A stretch of 11,149 nucleotides of DNA from JANSYP01 sp039184415 (GCA_039184415.1 JBCDBB010000125.1:1-11149), one strand, 5' to 3'. Shown: positions 1-7,820, numbered from the stretch's first letter. Notes: generated by a model not told the origin, from the sequence alone. Made by a program: numbers and translations.

Positions 1-799
1 AGTACACGGCGCCCCGGCGCCCCTCCTGGCTGAGATAGAGAACGCCTGTCTTTCGGCTGATATCGATGGTCTGGAGGAGGTCGACGAGGCCCATCTCCGC
101 CAGGGAGCCGCTGGCCAAAAGCCGTTTCTCCGCCAATGCGGCGATCCGGGTGCAGCAGGTGTTCAGCGTGTCGAGATCATGGGTGACCAGAAACACCGTG
201 AGGTTCAGCGTCTCGCGCAGCTCAATGATCAGGTTGTCGAACTCCGCCGCGCCAATCGGGTCAAGACCGGCTGTCGGCTCATCGAGAAAGACAATTTCCG
301 GGTCAAGCGCCAGGGCTCGGGCCAGACCGGCGCGTTTGCGCATCCCGCCCGACAGTTCCGAGGGGTATTTGTCGCCCGCCGAATAGGGCAGCCCGACCAT
401 CGAGACCTTCAGATCGGCAAGCTGCCGCCGCAGGTCGGGGTCGAGCCCGTCGATGCCGAGCATAGGAACCTCGACATTCTCGCGCACGGTGAGCGAGGAA
501 AAGAGCGCGCCGTCCTGGAACATCACGCCCCAGCGGGACTCCAGCGCCGCGCGGGTGTCCTCGTCGGCATTCAGCACGTCGATGCCCAGCACCTTCACGG
601 TGCCCGCCACGGGCCGTTGCAGCCCTGCGATGGTGCGCAGCAGGACCGACTTGCCCGTGCCAGAGCCGCCGACCACGCCCAGGATCTCGCCGCGATAGAC
701 ATCGAGATCGAGATTGTCATGGACGACATTGGTCCCGAACTGGTTGCGCAGCCCGCGGACCTCGATGACCGCCTGTGGCAGGGATGACGTGTCCTTCAC
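1..799 (-). CDS. MlaF-type lipid ABC transporter ATPase with C-terminal DUF4388/PATAN-like extension (partial, 3' end outside window)
   Basis: This is the nucleotide-binding subunit of a Mla/MCE-type phospholipid transporter, powering the MlaE permease encoded just upstream at the inner membrane. The visible 266 residues contain Walker A GGSGTGKS (about 44-51), Q-loop FQDGALFSSLTV, signature LSGGM (149-153) followed by RKRAGLARA, Walker B VFLDEP with catalytic E174, D-loop AGLDP and H-loop H207. All are typical of MlaF. The start is a GTG at 799 whose last two bases overlap the TGA of the mlaE-like gene (GTGA), suggesting translational coupling. Oddly, from about residue 231 the usual short MlaF tail is replaced in the same open frame by GSLAEMGLVDLLQ and then RKTGVLYL and GRRGAVY, which match the opening of DUF4388/PATAN domains. 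No stop appears before base 1, so total length is unknown. ATPase identity is secure. The fused domain is my pattern recognition and could reflect an ancestral recombination. Confidence 0.88.
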   Translation of the reverse strand, partial: MKDTSSLPQAVIEVRGLRNQFGTNVVHDNLDLDVYRGEILGVVGGSGTGKSVLLRTIAGLQRPVAGTVKVLGIDVLNADEDTRAALESRWGVMFQDGALFSSLTVRENVEVPMLGIDGLDPDLRRQLADLKVSMVGLPYSAGDKYPSELSGGMRKRAGLARALALDPEIVFLDEPTAGLDPIGAAEFDNLIIELRETLNLTVFLVTHDLDTLNTCCTRIAALAEKRLLASGSLAEMGLVDLLQTIDISRKTGVLYLSQEGRRGAVY

Positions 800-1977
800 C
801 AGCCCACCTGCGCGAAAAAGACCGAAAAGACCGCGTCGGCCATGATCACGGCAAAGATCGACACGACCACGGCGTTGGAGGTCATCTGGCCGAGCGATTC
901 CGCGTTGCTCTTGACCTGCATCCCCGCATGGCAGCCGACGACACCGATGATGAGCGCAAAGAAGGGCGCCTTGACCAGCCCGACGAGCACATTGGTCAGG
1001 TCGGTACCCTCGATCAGACGCGTGCGGAACATCGCCGGCGAAATGCCGAGGTCGATCCAGGCCATCAGCGCGCCGCCCAGGAGTCCCGCGACATTGGCGA
1101 TCAGCCCCAGCACCGGCAGCATCAGCAGGAGCGCCAGGATCCGAGGCACGAAGAGCACCATGGCCGGGTCGAGCCCCAGCGTGCGCATGGCGTCGATCTC
1201 CTCGCGCATCTTCATCGAGCCGATGGCCGCGGTGAAGGCCGAGGCGGTCCGGCCCGCCACGATGATCGAGGTCAGCAGGATCCCCAGCTCGCGCAGGATC
1301 GAGATCGCGATCAGATCGACGACGAAGACCTCGGCGCCGAACTGCTGGAGCTGGGTGGCGCCCTGGAAGGCCAGGACCACGCCGATCAGGAAGGCCATGA
1401 GCGCCACGATCGGCACCGCCTTGACCCCCACCTCGTCGCAATGGTGGACGAGCGCGGTGAAGCGGAACTCTCCGGGGTGGCGGAACGCACGGCCCATCCG
1501 GGCCAGGAAAACCCCCAGAAAGCCGGTGAGTTCGAGCAGGAAGGTCAGTCCCGACACCACCGAACGCCCGACCCGTTCCAGACGGTCCGCGAGGGTCGGC
1601 GGCGGCGGCGTATCGTCCTCGACCTTCGGCAGGGCGCCCGAGACCGTCGCCAGGAGGCTCTCCACCTCCCCGCTGGCGCCGGTGATCTCGAAGGGTTGGC
1701 CCGCGGCCTCGATGCGCCGCTGGAGCGCTGCGATCATCCAGGCCCCGGCAGTGTCGAGCCGGCCCACCCTCGAGAGGTCGAGCCGGACCGCGCGGTCGGC
1801 GGCGATGCCGTCGAGGGGCGCCTCCAGCCCGGTGGCGGTGTAGATGGTGACATCTCCGGACAGCGCGACCCTGCTGTCGCCGGCACCGACGGTGATCTCG
1901 ACGCCCGGAGGCGCCGCCAAGCTCGCCTCGTTCGGAAGATGAGGCTTCCGGGCGCCTGATGCCTGCGATGCCGCCAA
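796..1977 (-). CDS. STAS-MlaE fusion permease of a Mla-type phospholipid ABC transporter
   Basis: This is the membrane subunit of a lipid transporter that moves phospholipids between the inner membrane and the periplasmic MlaD/MlaC side; 393 aa. An N-terminal STAS domain (about 25-120) carries LDLSRVGRLDTAGAW, whose T76 aligns with the functionally important threonine of E. coli MlaB (DT motif). A proline-rich linker follows (DDTPPPP, 121-127). The MlaE permease occupies about 130-393 with hydrophobic helices near 188-208, 277-305, 330-352 and 368-388. The family's cytoplasmic coupling segment RELGILLTSI...AGRTASAFTA...SMKMREEIDAMRTLG lies at 229-268. MlaB and MlaE are therefore one polypeptide, a common arrangement in alphaproteobacteria. 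The start is TTG at 1977, chosen because AGGGAG (1989-1984) lies 6 nt upstream. The stop overlaps the ATPase start. MlaD would be expected next, but it is not visible here. Confidence 0.93.
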   Translation of the reverse strand: MAASQASGARKPHLPNEASLAAPPGVEITVGAGDSRVALSGDVTIYTATGLEAPLDGIAADRAVRLDLSRVGRLDTAGAWMIAALQRRIEAAGQPFEITGASGEVESLLATVSGALPKVEDDTPPPPTLADRLERVGRSVVSGLTFLLELTGFLGVFLARMGRAFRHPGEFRFTALVHHCDEVGVKAVPIVALMAFLIGVVLAFQGATQLQQFGAEVFVVDLIAISILRELGILLTSIIVAGRTASAFTAAIGSMKMREEIDAMRTLGLDPAMVLFVPRILALLLMLPVLGLIANVAGLLGGALMAWIDLGISPAMFRTRLIEGTDLTNVLVGLVKAPFFALIIGVVGCHAGMQVKSNAESLGQMTSNAVVVSIFAVIMADAVFSVFFAQVGW

Positions 1978-2208
1978 GCTCTTCTCCCTGCGTGACCGTC
2001 GGTCGGGGGTCGGTTTCGCGGGACGCTATGGAAATCCGGCCCGGAAGTCACGCCGGACGGGGTGCTTTTCCGGCCCGCTGGGCGGGCTGTTGCGCGGAGG
2101 CGGCAAGGGGCGTGGGGCTTTGGGCGCGCGTCGCGGACTGGGCGGACAGGACGCGGGCCGACTGAACGGGCTTGCCGCCCGTCGCCTGCCAGCGGCACCG
2201 ATCGCGGA
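1978..2208. other. Intergenic region between hydantoinase stop and mlaE-like start
   Basis: This is a 231-bp non-coding gap between two minus-strand genes, so it should hold the end of the hydantoinase transcript and the mlaE promoter. Near the hydantoinase stop a perfect 6-bp stem (ACGGGC, loop of 5, GCCCGT; 2166-2182) could form but has no T-run. Closer to mlaE, on the minus strand, GTGACT (2051-2046) and CATAGC (2030-2025) are 15 nt apart and only weakly promoter-like. I see no conserved ORF; the reading frames here are GC-rich shadows. Confidence 0.4.
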
Positions 2209-3672
2209 TCAGTCCGCGCCTCCGGCGATGTGCGGGGCGGTCTCCTCAGCGTCGATCCCCCCGGCGCCGGTCACGGTCGCATCCTGTCCGCCGGGACGCG
2301 CCACGACATTGCCCCGGCCCTCGGCCACCATCCGGCCGGCTTCGATGACGGGCCGGCCGCGCAGGATCACGGTTTCCGGCCATCCCTGTACCTCGAGCCC
2401 CTCATAGGGCGTGTAGTCCGACCCGTCATGCAGGTCGGTATGGCGGATGGTGCGGCGGACCCCGGGATCCCAGATCGCGATGTCGGCGTCGCTGCCCACT
2501 GCGATCGTGCCCTTTTGCGGATAGAGACCATAGGCGCGCGCATGGTTGGTCGCCGTCAGGGCGACGAAGCGCGGCAGGTCGATCCGGCCCGTTGTGACAC
2601 CTTCGGAAAAGAGGATCGGCAGGCGGGTTTCCACGCCGGGGATACCGTTCGGGATATGGCGGAAACTGCGCAGCCCCCTGGGGTTTCGCTTGCCCTTGTC
2701 GTCGGCATAGCGGAACGGGCAATGGTCCGACGAGAAGAGATCGAAGAGACCCGTCTGCAGCCCCCGCCAGCAGTTTTCCTGCTCTGCGCGGTTGCGGGGC
2801 GGCGGCGAGCAGACGAATTTCGCGCCCTCCCAGTTTTCGCGCGACAGGTCCTCGCCCTCCAGCATCAGATATTGCGGGCAGGTCTCGGCGGTGATGTCGA
2901 GCCCGCGCATCCGGGCACGCGCGATTTCCTCCATCGCCGCACCGTTGGAGACATGGACGATGACGATCGGGACATCGACCACCTCGGCCAGGGTCAGGGC
3001 GCGATGGGTGGCCTCGCGTTCCGCGGCCACCGGGCGGGTCGTGGCATGGGCCCGCGGGGCGGTGTCGCCGGCCTCTTCGGAGCGCCGGGCGAGAAAGGCG
3101 ATCACGTCCTCGTTCTCGCAATGGACCATCACCCTGGCGCCATGGCGGCGCGCGACATCCATGGTGGCGAGGATCCCGGCATCATCCATGCGGAGGGCCT
3201 CGTAGGTCATGAACAGCTTGACCGACCGGTGCCCCTCTTCGATCAGGGCGGGCAGTTCCTGGCCCAGCACGCTGGGCGTGGGGTCGGTGACAATGAGGTG
3301 AAAGCCCAGATCGATATGGGCATGGCCCTCGGCCTGGGCGCGGTAATCGCGAAAGCTGGCCGCCAGGGAGTCCCCGCGTTCCTGCAGGCAGAAGGGCATG
3401 ACCATCGTGTTGCCGCCGAAGGCCGCCGAGCGCGTGGCGCTGTCGAAATCATCGGCCATCTCGATCCCCGGCCCGGAGGGTTGGGCGATATGGACATGGC
3501 TGTCGATGCCGCCGGGCAGGACATAGCGCCCGGTCGCGTCAATGGTCCGCGCGGCAGAGCCCATATCGCCGCCGATCTGTGAGATCCTGCCGTCCCGGAT
3601 GCCGATATCGGCGGAAAACATGTCCGACGCGGTGGCGATGGTGCCGTTGGCGATGACCAGGTCGTGGGACAA
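2209..3672 (-). CDS. Dihydropyrimidinase / D-hydantoinase (cyclic amidohydrolase)
   Basis: This is a cytoplasmic binuclear-metal amidohydrolase that opens cyclic ureides (dihydropyrimidines, 5-substituted hydantoins) to N-carbamoyl amino acids; 487 aa, full length for the family. Metal ligands are all present: H59 and H61 in DSHVHIAQPSG, the carbamylated lysine K152 in SVKLFMTY, H184 in MVHCENED, H240 in IVHVSN and D316 in FSSDHCPF. Substrate-side residues typical of hydantoinases are also there: Y157, the CSPPPR loop (288-293) and IPNGIPGVETR (340-350). The family also includes allantoinase-like and phenylhydantoinase branches, so the exact substrate cannot be read. The start is TTG at 3672, with AAAAGGGG (3687-3680) 7 nt upstream; that SD begins in the stop codon of the RpiR regulator gene, 14 nt away. 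No N-carbamoyl-amino-acid amidohydrolase or hydantoin racemase is next to it in the window. Confidence 0.9.
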   Translation of the reverse strand: MSHDLVIANGTIATASDMFSADIGIRDGRISQIGGDMGSAARTIDATGRYVLPGGIDSHVHIAQPSGPGIEMADDFDSATRSAAFGGNTMVMPFCLQERGDSLAASFRDYRAQAEGHAHIDLGFHLIVTDPTPSVLGQELPALIEEGHRSVKLFMTYEALRMDDAGILATMDVARRHGARVMVHCENEDVIAFLARRSEEAGDTAPRAHATTRPVAAEREATHRALTLAEVVDVPIVIVHVSNGAAMEEIARARMRGLDITAETCPQYLMLEGEDLSRENWEGAKFVCSPPPRNRAEQENCWRGLQTGLFDLFSSDHCPFRYADDKGKRNPRGLRSFRHIPNGIPGVETRLPILFSEGVTTGRIDLPRFVALTATNHARAYGLYPQKGTIAVGSDADIAIWDPGVRRTIRHTDLHDGSDYTPYEGLEVQGWPETVILRGRPVIEAGRMVAEGRGNVVARPGGQDATVTGAGGIDAEETAPHIAGGAD

Positions 3673-3686
3673 TGCGGGACCCCTTT

Positions 3687-4577
3687 TCAGGCGTTGATGA
3701 GATCGAGATCGAGATCGCCGGCATCGCTGCGCCGGTAGGCCAGCCCGATGGCCAGCGTCTGAACGAGGCTCATGACGGCGGTGAGCGAGCGGAACCCGTG
3801 CAGCGCGGCGTCATCCACGGGCAGCACCACCGCGGCGCCCTCGGTGATCGAGCTGACCGGATTGTCGGTGATCGCGAGGATCGGTGTCCCGGCCTCCCGC
3901 GCCTGGGCCGTGGCGCCGATGGTGGCGGGCGCATAGGGTGGGAAGCTGATCGAAACCAGCAGGTCGCCCGGTTGCATCACCGCGATCTGGTCATCGGGTG
4001 CGCTGCCGGTCCCGCTGATCTGGATCGCCTGGCAATGCGCCCGCCGCAGCGCGTAGGAGACATAGGAGGCCACGGGATAGGACCGGTCGAGACCGATCAC
4101 ATGGACCGTCCGCGCGGTCAGAATGAGCTCCATCGCCTCATCGAGCGGCAGTTCGGCCAGCCGGCTGCCCAGATGGGCCAGGGAGGCGCCGTTCGCCCGG
4201 CAGAAGGACTGGCCCACCGCGACGAGGTCGGACGGGTCGCGCACGACCTCGTCGCCCTGGATATGCGAGATCCGTTCCGAGAGGGAGGCGGGATAGGCGT
4301 TGTGGAGCGGTGCGCGGAAGATCCGCTGCATTTCGGTGAAGCCGTCGAACCCCATCGCCTTGGCCAGCCGGACGAAGATCGACGGCGTGAGCTGGGATTT
4401 CTTGGCCATGACGGCGAGCGTTTCCAGCGCGACCACGCGCTGGTTCTCCAGCACCCATGCCCCGGCGTCGAGCATGCGTCCGGTGAAGAGATGCCGCGCG
4501 CCGGTGAGGCGTTCGCGGAACTCCTCCAGATTTCTCGGTTTGGGGAGCGTGTCGGGTTTGGCCGTGTTCTGGGTCAT
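3687..4577 (-). CDS. MurR/RpiR family transcriptional regulator (HTH + SIS)
   Basis: This is a 296-aa DNA-binding regulator. An RpiR-type N-terminal helix-turn-helix domain covers about 15-90, with the recognition region AVMAKKSQLTPSIFVRLAK and then GFDGFTEMQRIFR (76-88). A SIS sugar-phosphate-isomerase-fold domain covers about 147-280, with VHVIGLDRSYPVASY, GDLLVSISFPPYAPATI and PILAITDNP. In this family the SIS domain usually senses a phosphorylated sugar or another small metabolite; no ligand can be deduced here. The gene lies between aapP (49-nt gap) and the hydantoinase gene (14-nt gap) on the same strand, so it probably controls the transporter and hydantoinase unit. The ATG at 4577 is the start; only a weak purine-rich stretch precedes it. 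The C-terminal DLDLDL comes from a short GATCGA nucleotide repeat (about 3699-3716). Confidence 0.9.
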   Translation of the reverse strand: MTQNTAKPDTLPKPRNLEEFRERLTGARHLFTGRMLDAGAWVLENQRVVALETLAVMAKKSQLTPSIFVRLAKAMGFDGFTEMQRIFRAPLHNAYPASLSERISHIQGDEVVRDPSDLVAVGQSFCRANGASLAHLGSRLAELPLDEAMELILTARTVHVIGLDRSYPVASYVSYALRRAHCQAIQISGTGSAPDDQIAVMQPGDLLVSISFPPYAPATIGATAQAREAGTPILAITDNPVSSITEGAAVVLPVDDAALHGFRSLTAVMSLVQTLAIGLAYRRSDAGDLDLDLINA

Positions 4578-4626
4578 CGCTGGGGCTCTTGGTCGTCTCG
4601 CTCGGCGGATCGCCGCGTGCTGGAAC

Positions 4627-5373
4627 TTAGTGGGCTAGCACTTGCGACAGGAAGGTGCGACCGCGTTCCGTCTGCGGGCTCTGAAAGAACGCCTCGGGAT
4701 CGGATTCCTCGACGATGCGGCCGCCATCCATGAAGACGATCCGGTTCGCGACCTTGCGCGCGAACCCCATCTCGTGGGTCACGCAGACCATGGTCATCCC
4801 CTCTCCGGCCAGTTCGATCATGACGTCCAGCACCTCCTTGATCATCTCTGGATCCAGCGCCGAGGTCGGTTCGTCGAAGAGCATGATCTCGGGCCTGGTG
4901 CAGAGCGCGCGGGCGATGGCGACGCGCTGCTGCTGACCGCCGGAGAGCTGCTGGGGATATTTTGCGGCCTGGTCGGGGATATGGACGCGCGCCAGAAAGT
5001 GGTGGGCGCGCTCCTCGGCCTCCTTGCGGGGGACGTGATGCACCCAGATCTGCGCCAGCGTGAGATTTTCGAGCACGGTCAGATGGGGGTAGAGATTGAA
5101 ATTCTGGAACACCATGCCGACGCGGGCGCGCAGCCTGTCGATATTCTTCATCTCGGCATCGATTTCCTGCCCGTTGATCTCGATCCGGCCCATCTGGTGC
5201 GTCTCAAGTTGGTTGATGCAGCGGATCAGCGTGGATTTGCCCGACCCGGAGGGCCCGCAGATCACGATCTTTTCGCCAGGCTTCACGGTCAGGTTGATGT
5301 CCTGCAGCACGTGGAACTGGTCGAACCACTTGTTCAGCCCGTCGATACGGATGATGTCCGCCGCGTCCGCCAT
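4627..5373 (-). CDS. aapP: General amino-acid ABC transporter ATP-binding protein (AapP/BztD type)
   Basis: This is the cytoplasmic ATPase driving polar amino-acid uptake with the AapQ/AapM permeases. It has 248 aa from the ATG at 5373, with Walker A GPSGSGKS (40-47), Q-loop FQNFNLYPHLTVLEN, signature LSGGQQQR (143-150), Walker B IMLFDEP (163-169), D-loop SALDPEM and H-loop H200 in CVTHEMGFA. The C-terminus ERGRTFLSQVL is typical of AapP/GlnQ proteins. Two starts are possible. The ATG at 5424 overlaps the aapM stop (ATGA) and adds 17 residues but has no SD of its own. The ATG at 5373 has GGAG about 8 nt upstream. The family's usual length (about 257 aa) fits either. An open frame continues upstream through aapM in another frame and should not be read as a fusion. 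Substrate range is inferred from the whole cluster. Confidence 0.93.
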   Translation of the reverse strand: MADAADIIRIDGLNKWFDQFHVLQDINLTVKPGEKIVICGPSGSGKSTLIRCINQLETHQMGRIEINGQEIDAEMKNIDRLRARVGMVFQNFNLYPHLTVLENLTLAQIWVHHVPRKEAEERAHHFLARVHIPDQAAKYPQQLSGGQQQRVAIARALCTRPEIMLFDEPTSALDPEMIKEVLDVMIELAGEGMTMVCVTHEMGFARKVANRIVFMDGGRIVEESDPEAFFQSPQTERGRTFLSQVLAH

Positions 5374-5420
5374 GGCGCCTGCTCCGTTCAGGTTGGATGG
5401 ATGGCCGTCTGCCGGGGCCG

Positions 5421-6548
5421 TCATTTGGGTTGGCCCGTCTTTTGGCCCGTCTTTTGGCCCGTGCTGAGCCGGCGTTCGAGATGCATCGAGTAGCGCGACA
5501 GGCCGAAGCAGAGCACCCAGAAGCCGACACCGGCAAAGACATAGCCCGTCGTGGTCACCGTCGGGGCGAGCCAGTTGCTGGAGGAAATCCCCGCCTGCAC
5601 GATGCCCAGCAGGTCGAAGAGCCCGATGATCAGGACCAGGGTCGTGTCCTTGATGATCGCCACATAGGTGTTCACGAGCCCCGGGATCACGGTGCGGAGC
5701 GCCTGGGGCAGGATGATGAAGATCATCATCTTCCAGTAGCCCATGCCCGATGCGGTGGCGGCCTCGAACTGGCCCTTGGGGATCGCCTGAAGCCCGCCGC
5801 GGATGACCTCGGCCATGAGCGCCCCGTTGAAGAGCGCCACGCCGATGAGCGCGCGCAGCAGTTTGTCCATGGTGAAGCCCTGCGGCATGAACAGAGGCAG
5901 CATGACCGACGCCATGAAGAGGATGGTGATCAGCGGCACGGCGCGGAAAAGCTCGATGAAGGTGACGCAGAAGATGCGGATCGCGGGCATGCGCGACCGG
6001 CGCCCCAGGGCCATGAGGATCCCGATGGGCAGCGCGCCCAGCATGCCGGCCACAGCCACGACGAGGGTCAGCATGAAGCCGCCCCAGCGGTCGGTGGGCA
6101 CGACCTCCAGGCCGAGCAGCCCACCATGGAGCAGCAGGACCGTCACCGCGGGCAGGGCGATGAAGCTGCCGGTGATGATCCAGCCCTTGTTGGGCATGCG
6201 CGGCAGGAACAGGACGGCGATGGAGGCGAGCAGCGCCAGCATCGACAGATCGACCCTCCAGCGATGCTCCGGCGGGTAGAAGCCGTAGATGAACTGCCCC
6301 CAGCGCGCGCCGACAAAGGCCCAGCAGGCGCCTCCGGCGGCGACGCAATCGTCGCGGTCGCCGGTCCAGGCGGCATCGATGAAGAGCCAGTCGATCAGCG
6401 GCGGGATCGCGCGGATCAGCAGCCACAGGACCAGGAGCGTCAGCAGGCCCTGGCGCCAGTCGGGAAAGAGGTTCCGGCGGATCCAAGCCGCGGGGCCCGA
6501 GAGCGGCCCCGGCGCCTCCACCGGCAGGTGTCGGGTGGTTTCGGTCAT
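5421..6548 (-). CDS. aapM: General amino-acid ABC transporter permease (AapM/BztC type)
   Basis: This is one of two inner-membrane permeases forming the translocation pore for amino acids; 375 aa, close to the usual AapM length. The N-terminal membrane helix (about 35-58) is followed by the family's periplasmic loop with GGACWAF and YGFYPPEHRWR, then several helices. The permease core holds the EAA coupling motif EAATASGMGYWKMMIFIILP followed by QALRTVIPGLVNTYVAIIKDTTLV, which docks on the ATPase. The ATG at 6548 is preceded by TGAGGAT and lies 7 nt after the aapQ stop. The stop overlaps an ATG in the aapP frame (ATGA). The last residues, TGQKTGQKTGQPK, are low-complexity and come from a 12-bp tandem repeat at 5429-5464; the tail probably lies outside the conserved fold. 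Confidence 0.92.
   Translation of the reverse strand: MTETTRHLPVEAPGPLSGPAAWIRRNLFPDWRQGLLTLLVLWLLIRAIPPLIDWLFIDAAWTGDRDDCVAAGGACWAFVGARWGQFIYGFYPPEHRWRVDLSMLALLASIAVLFLPRMPNKGWIITGSFIALPAVTVLLLHGGLLGLEVVPTDRWGGFMLTLVVAVAGMLGALPIGILMALGRRSRMPAIRIFCVTFIELFRAVPLITILFMASVMLPLFMPQGFTMDKLLRALIGVALFNGALMAEVIRGGLQAIPKGQFEAATASGMGYWKMMIFIILPQALRTVIPGLVNTYVAIIKDTTLVLIIGLFDLLGIVQAGISSSNWLAPTVTTTGYVFAGVGFWVLCFGLSRYSMHLERRLSTGQKTGQKTGQPK
5429..5464 (-). repeat. 12-bp tandem repeat at the 3' end of aapM (about 3 copies)
   Basis: Unit TTTGGCCCGTCT on the plus strand: 5429-5440 (one mismatch), 5441-5452 (perfect), 5453-5464 (diverged at the end). Because 12 is a multiple of 3, copy changes keep the frame; each copy encodes TGQK in the AapM tail, just before the stop and the aapP start overlap. 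Confidence 0.8.
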
Positions 6549-6555
6549 CGCATCC

Positions 6556-7749
6556 TCAGAACGGCCGCCGCGTGACGCGCCAGTTGAAGAAATTCATGAT
6601 CGCGGCGATGAGCAGGCTCACCGTGAGATAGAAGGCCATGGCCAGCGCGATGGTCTCGAGCGCCTGTCCGGTCTGGGTCATGGTGGTTCCGGCGACGATC
6701 GAGATGATTTCCGGGAACGCGATGGCGGAGGCCAGCGACGTGTTCTTGGCGAGCGACTGGTACTGGGTCGTCAGCGGCGGGATGATGATCCGCAGCGCCT
6801 GGGGGATCACGACGAGGCGCATGATCTGACCGCGGCTGTGGCCCAGCGCCTGCGCCGCCTCGGTCTGGCCGTGGTCAACGCCCTCGATGCCGGCGCGCAC
6901 GATCTCGCCCACCGCGGCGGCGATGTAGAAGGACAGCCCCAGAAGCGCGGCCAGCATCTCGGGCAGGATGACCATGCCGCCCTGGAAATTGAAGCCCTGG
7001 AGCGCCGGGACCGACAGGGTCACCGACGCGTTGGTCGCAAACCAGGTGGCCAGCGGCAGGGCGACGAGCCCGATGATCCACCATTGCAGCACCGGTCTGG
7101 AATGGCCCGTCGCCGCACGGTGACGGCGCGCTAGACGGGCCATGGTCAACGCGATGATCAGTCCGGCGGCAAAGGCGAGGAGGGTGAGCTGGGCGCCGGA
7201 ATCCAGCAGCGGCTTGGGCAGGTAGAGCCCGCGGTTGCTGAGAAACGCGCCGCCCCCGATCTCGATGCTCTGGCGCGGCCCCGGCAGCGGCCGGAGAATG
7301 GCGAAATACCAGAAAAAGAGCTGAAGAAGCAGCGGGATGTTGCGGAAGATCTCGATATAGACCGCGGCCAGCCGCGAGATCAGCCAGTTGGGAGAGACCC
7401 GGGCCAGCCCGATCAGCAGGCCGATAAGCGTGGCCAGCCCGATCCCGAGGACCGCGAGGACCACGGTGTTCGCGACCGCCGTCCAGAGCGCCTGCAGGTA
7501 GGTGTCGTTGCGCTCGAACGGGGAGAAGCGGATCGCGATGTCGAAGCCCGCGCGGTTTTCGAGAAAGCCGAAGCCGGAGGCGATGCCCTGCCGGTCGAGA
7601 TTTTCCATCGTGTTCGCCAGCAGGAACTGGATGAGCAGCACCAAAAGCGCGACGAACCCGACCTGTATCAGCGCCGCCCGGATCCGGGAGCGGGTCCAGA
7701 ACGGCGTCCGGGGCGGGGCCATCGGACCGAGATCACGGGAGACGGGCAC
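6556..7749 (-). CDS. aapQ: General amino-acid ABC transporter permease (AapQ/BztB type)
   Basis: This is the partner permease to AapM; 397 aa, matching the unusually long AapQ family. An N-terminal helix lies at about 27-46, followed by the family segment GFGFLENRAGFDI and SPFERNDTYLQALWTAVANT (a typical AapQ entry into the membrane domain). Next come EIFRNIPLLLQLFFWY and, near the C-terminus, the EAA coupling loop EAAQALGHSRGQIMRLVVIP then QALRIIIPPLTTQYQSLAKNTSLA. I keep the GTG at 7749 as the start because GAGGA lies about 8 nt upstream; an internal ATG at 7722 has no visible SD. It follows aapJ after a 71-nt gap containing a hairpin, and precedes aapM by 7 nt, so it is cotranscribed with the rest of the transporter. 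Confidence 0.92.
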   Translation of the reverse strand: MPVSRDLGPMAPPRTPFWTRSRIRAALIQVGFVALLVLLIQFLLANTMENLDRQGIASGFGFLENRAGFDIAIRFSPFERNDTYLQALWTAVANTVVLAVLGIGLATLIGLLIGLARVSPNWLISRLAAVYIEIFRNIPLLLQLFFWYFAILRPLPGPRQSIEIGGGAFLSNRGLYLPKPLLDSGAQLTLLAFAAGLIIALTMARLARRHRAATGHSRPVLQWWIIGLVALPLATWFATNASVTLSVPALQGFNFQGGMVILPEMLAALLGLSFYIAAAVGEIVRAGIEGVDHGQTEAAQALGHSRGQIMRLVVIPQALRIIIPPLTTQYQSLAKNTSLASAIAFPEIISIVAGTTMTQTGQALETIALAMAFYLTVSLLIAAIMNFFNWRVTRRPF

Positions 7750-7785
7750 GGGCGGGTTCCTCGAAGGGCGGACCGGTCAGAGGGG

Positions 7786-7809
7786 CCCTCGCCGCAGGAC
7801 GCGGCGGGG
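7786..7809 (-). promoter_or_regulatory. Hairpin between aapJ and aapQ
   Basis: On the minus strand a CCC + CGCCGC stem pairs with GCGGCG + GGG around a 5-nt loop (GTCCT) with a single bulged A. It lies just after the aapJ stop in the only sizeable gap inside the transporter genes, and no T-run follows. In many solute-binding-protein operons such a hairpin limits read-through or protects the upstream message, giving more binding protein than permease. That role is inferred here. Confidence 0.5.
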
Positions 7810-7820
7810 ACGGGGTCTGA

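Noticed and set aside
775..1959. Plus-strand open frame of 394 codons opposite the mlaE-like gene
   Set aside because: Its translation is Arg/His/Asp-rich without recognisable domains, and the opposite strand encodes a full STAS-MlaE protein.
2166..2182. ACGGGC-N5-GCCCGT hairpin after the hydantoinase stop as an intrinsic terminator
   Set aside because: It has a perfect 6-bp stem but no T-run and sits in very GC-rich DNA; kept only as a note in the intergenic entry.
2062..3582. Plus-strand open frame of 506 codons opposite the hydantoinase
   Set aside because: It is an antisense shadow: no family resemblance, and complete hydantoinase metal ligands lie on the other strand.
3699..3716. GATCGA short repeat near the end of rpiR
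   Set aside because: It is about 18 bases of simple sequence encoding DLDLDL; too short to mean more than local slippage.
4603..4615. CGGCG-GAT-CGCCG hairpin between aapP and rpiR
   Set aside because: The stem is only 5 bp, no T-run follows, and the gap is 49 nt; it is too weak to call a terminator or a transcript boundary.
4627..6486. A 619-codon open frame joining aapP to sequence inside aapM
   Set aside because: Only the last 248-265 codons resemble a protein. The upstream part is an arginine/alanine/proline-rich out-of-frame reading of aapM, open because stop codons are rare in GC-rich DNA.
5397..6575. Plus-strand open frame of 392 codons opposite aapM
   Set aside because: It is His/Asp/Gln/Arg-rich low complexity, typical of the antisense of a membrane protein gene.
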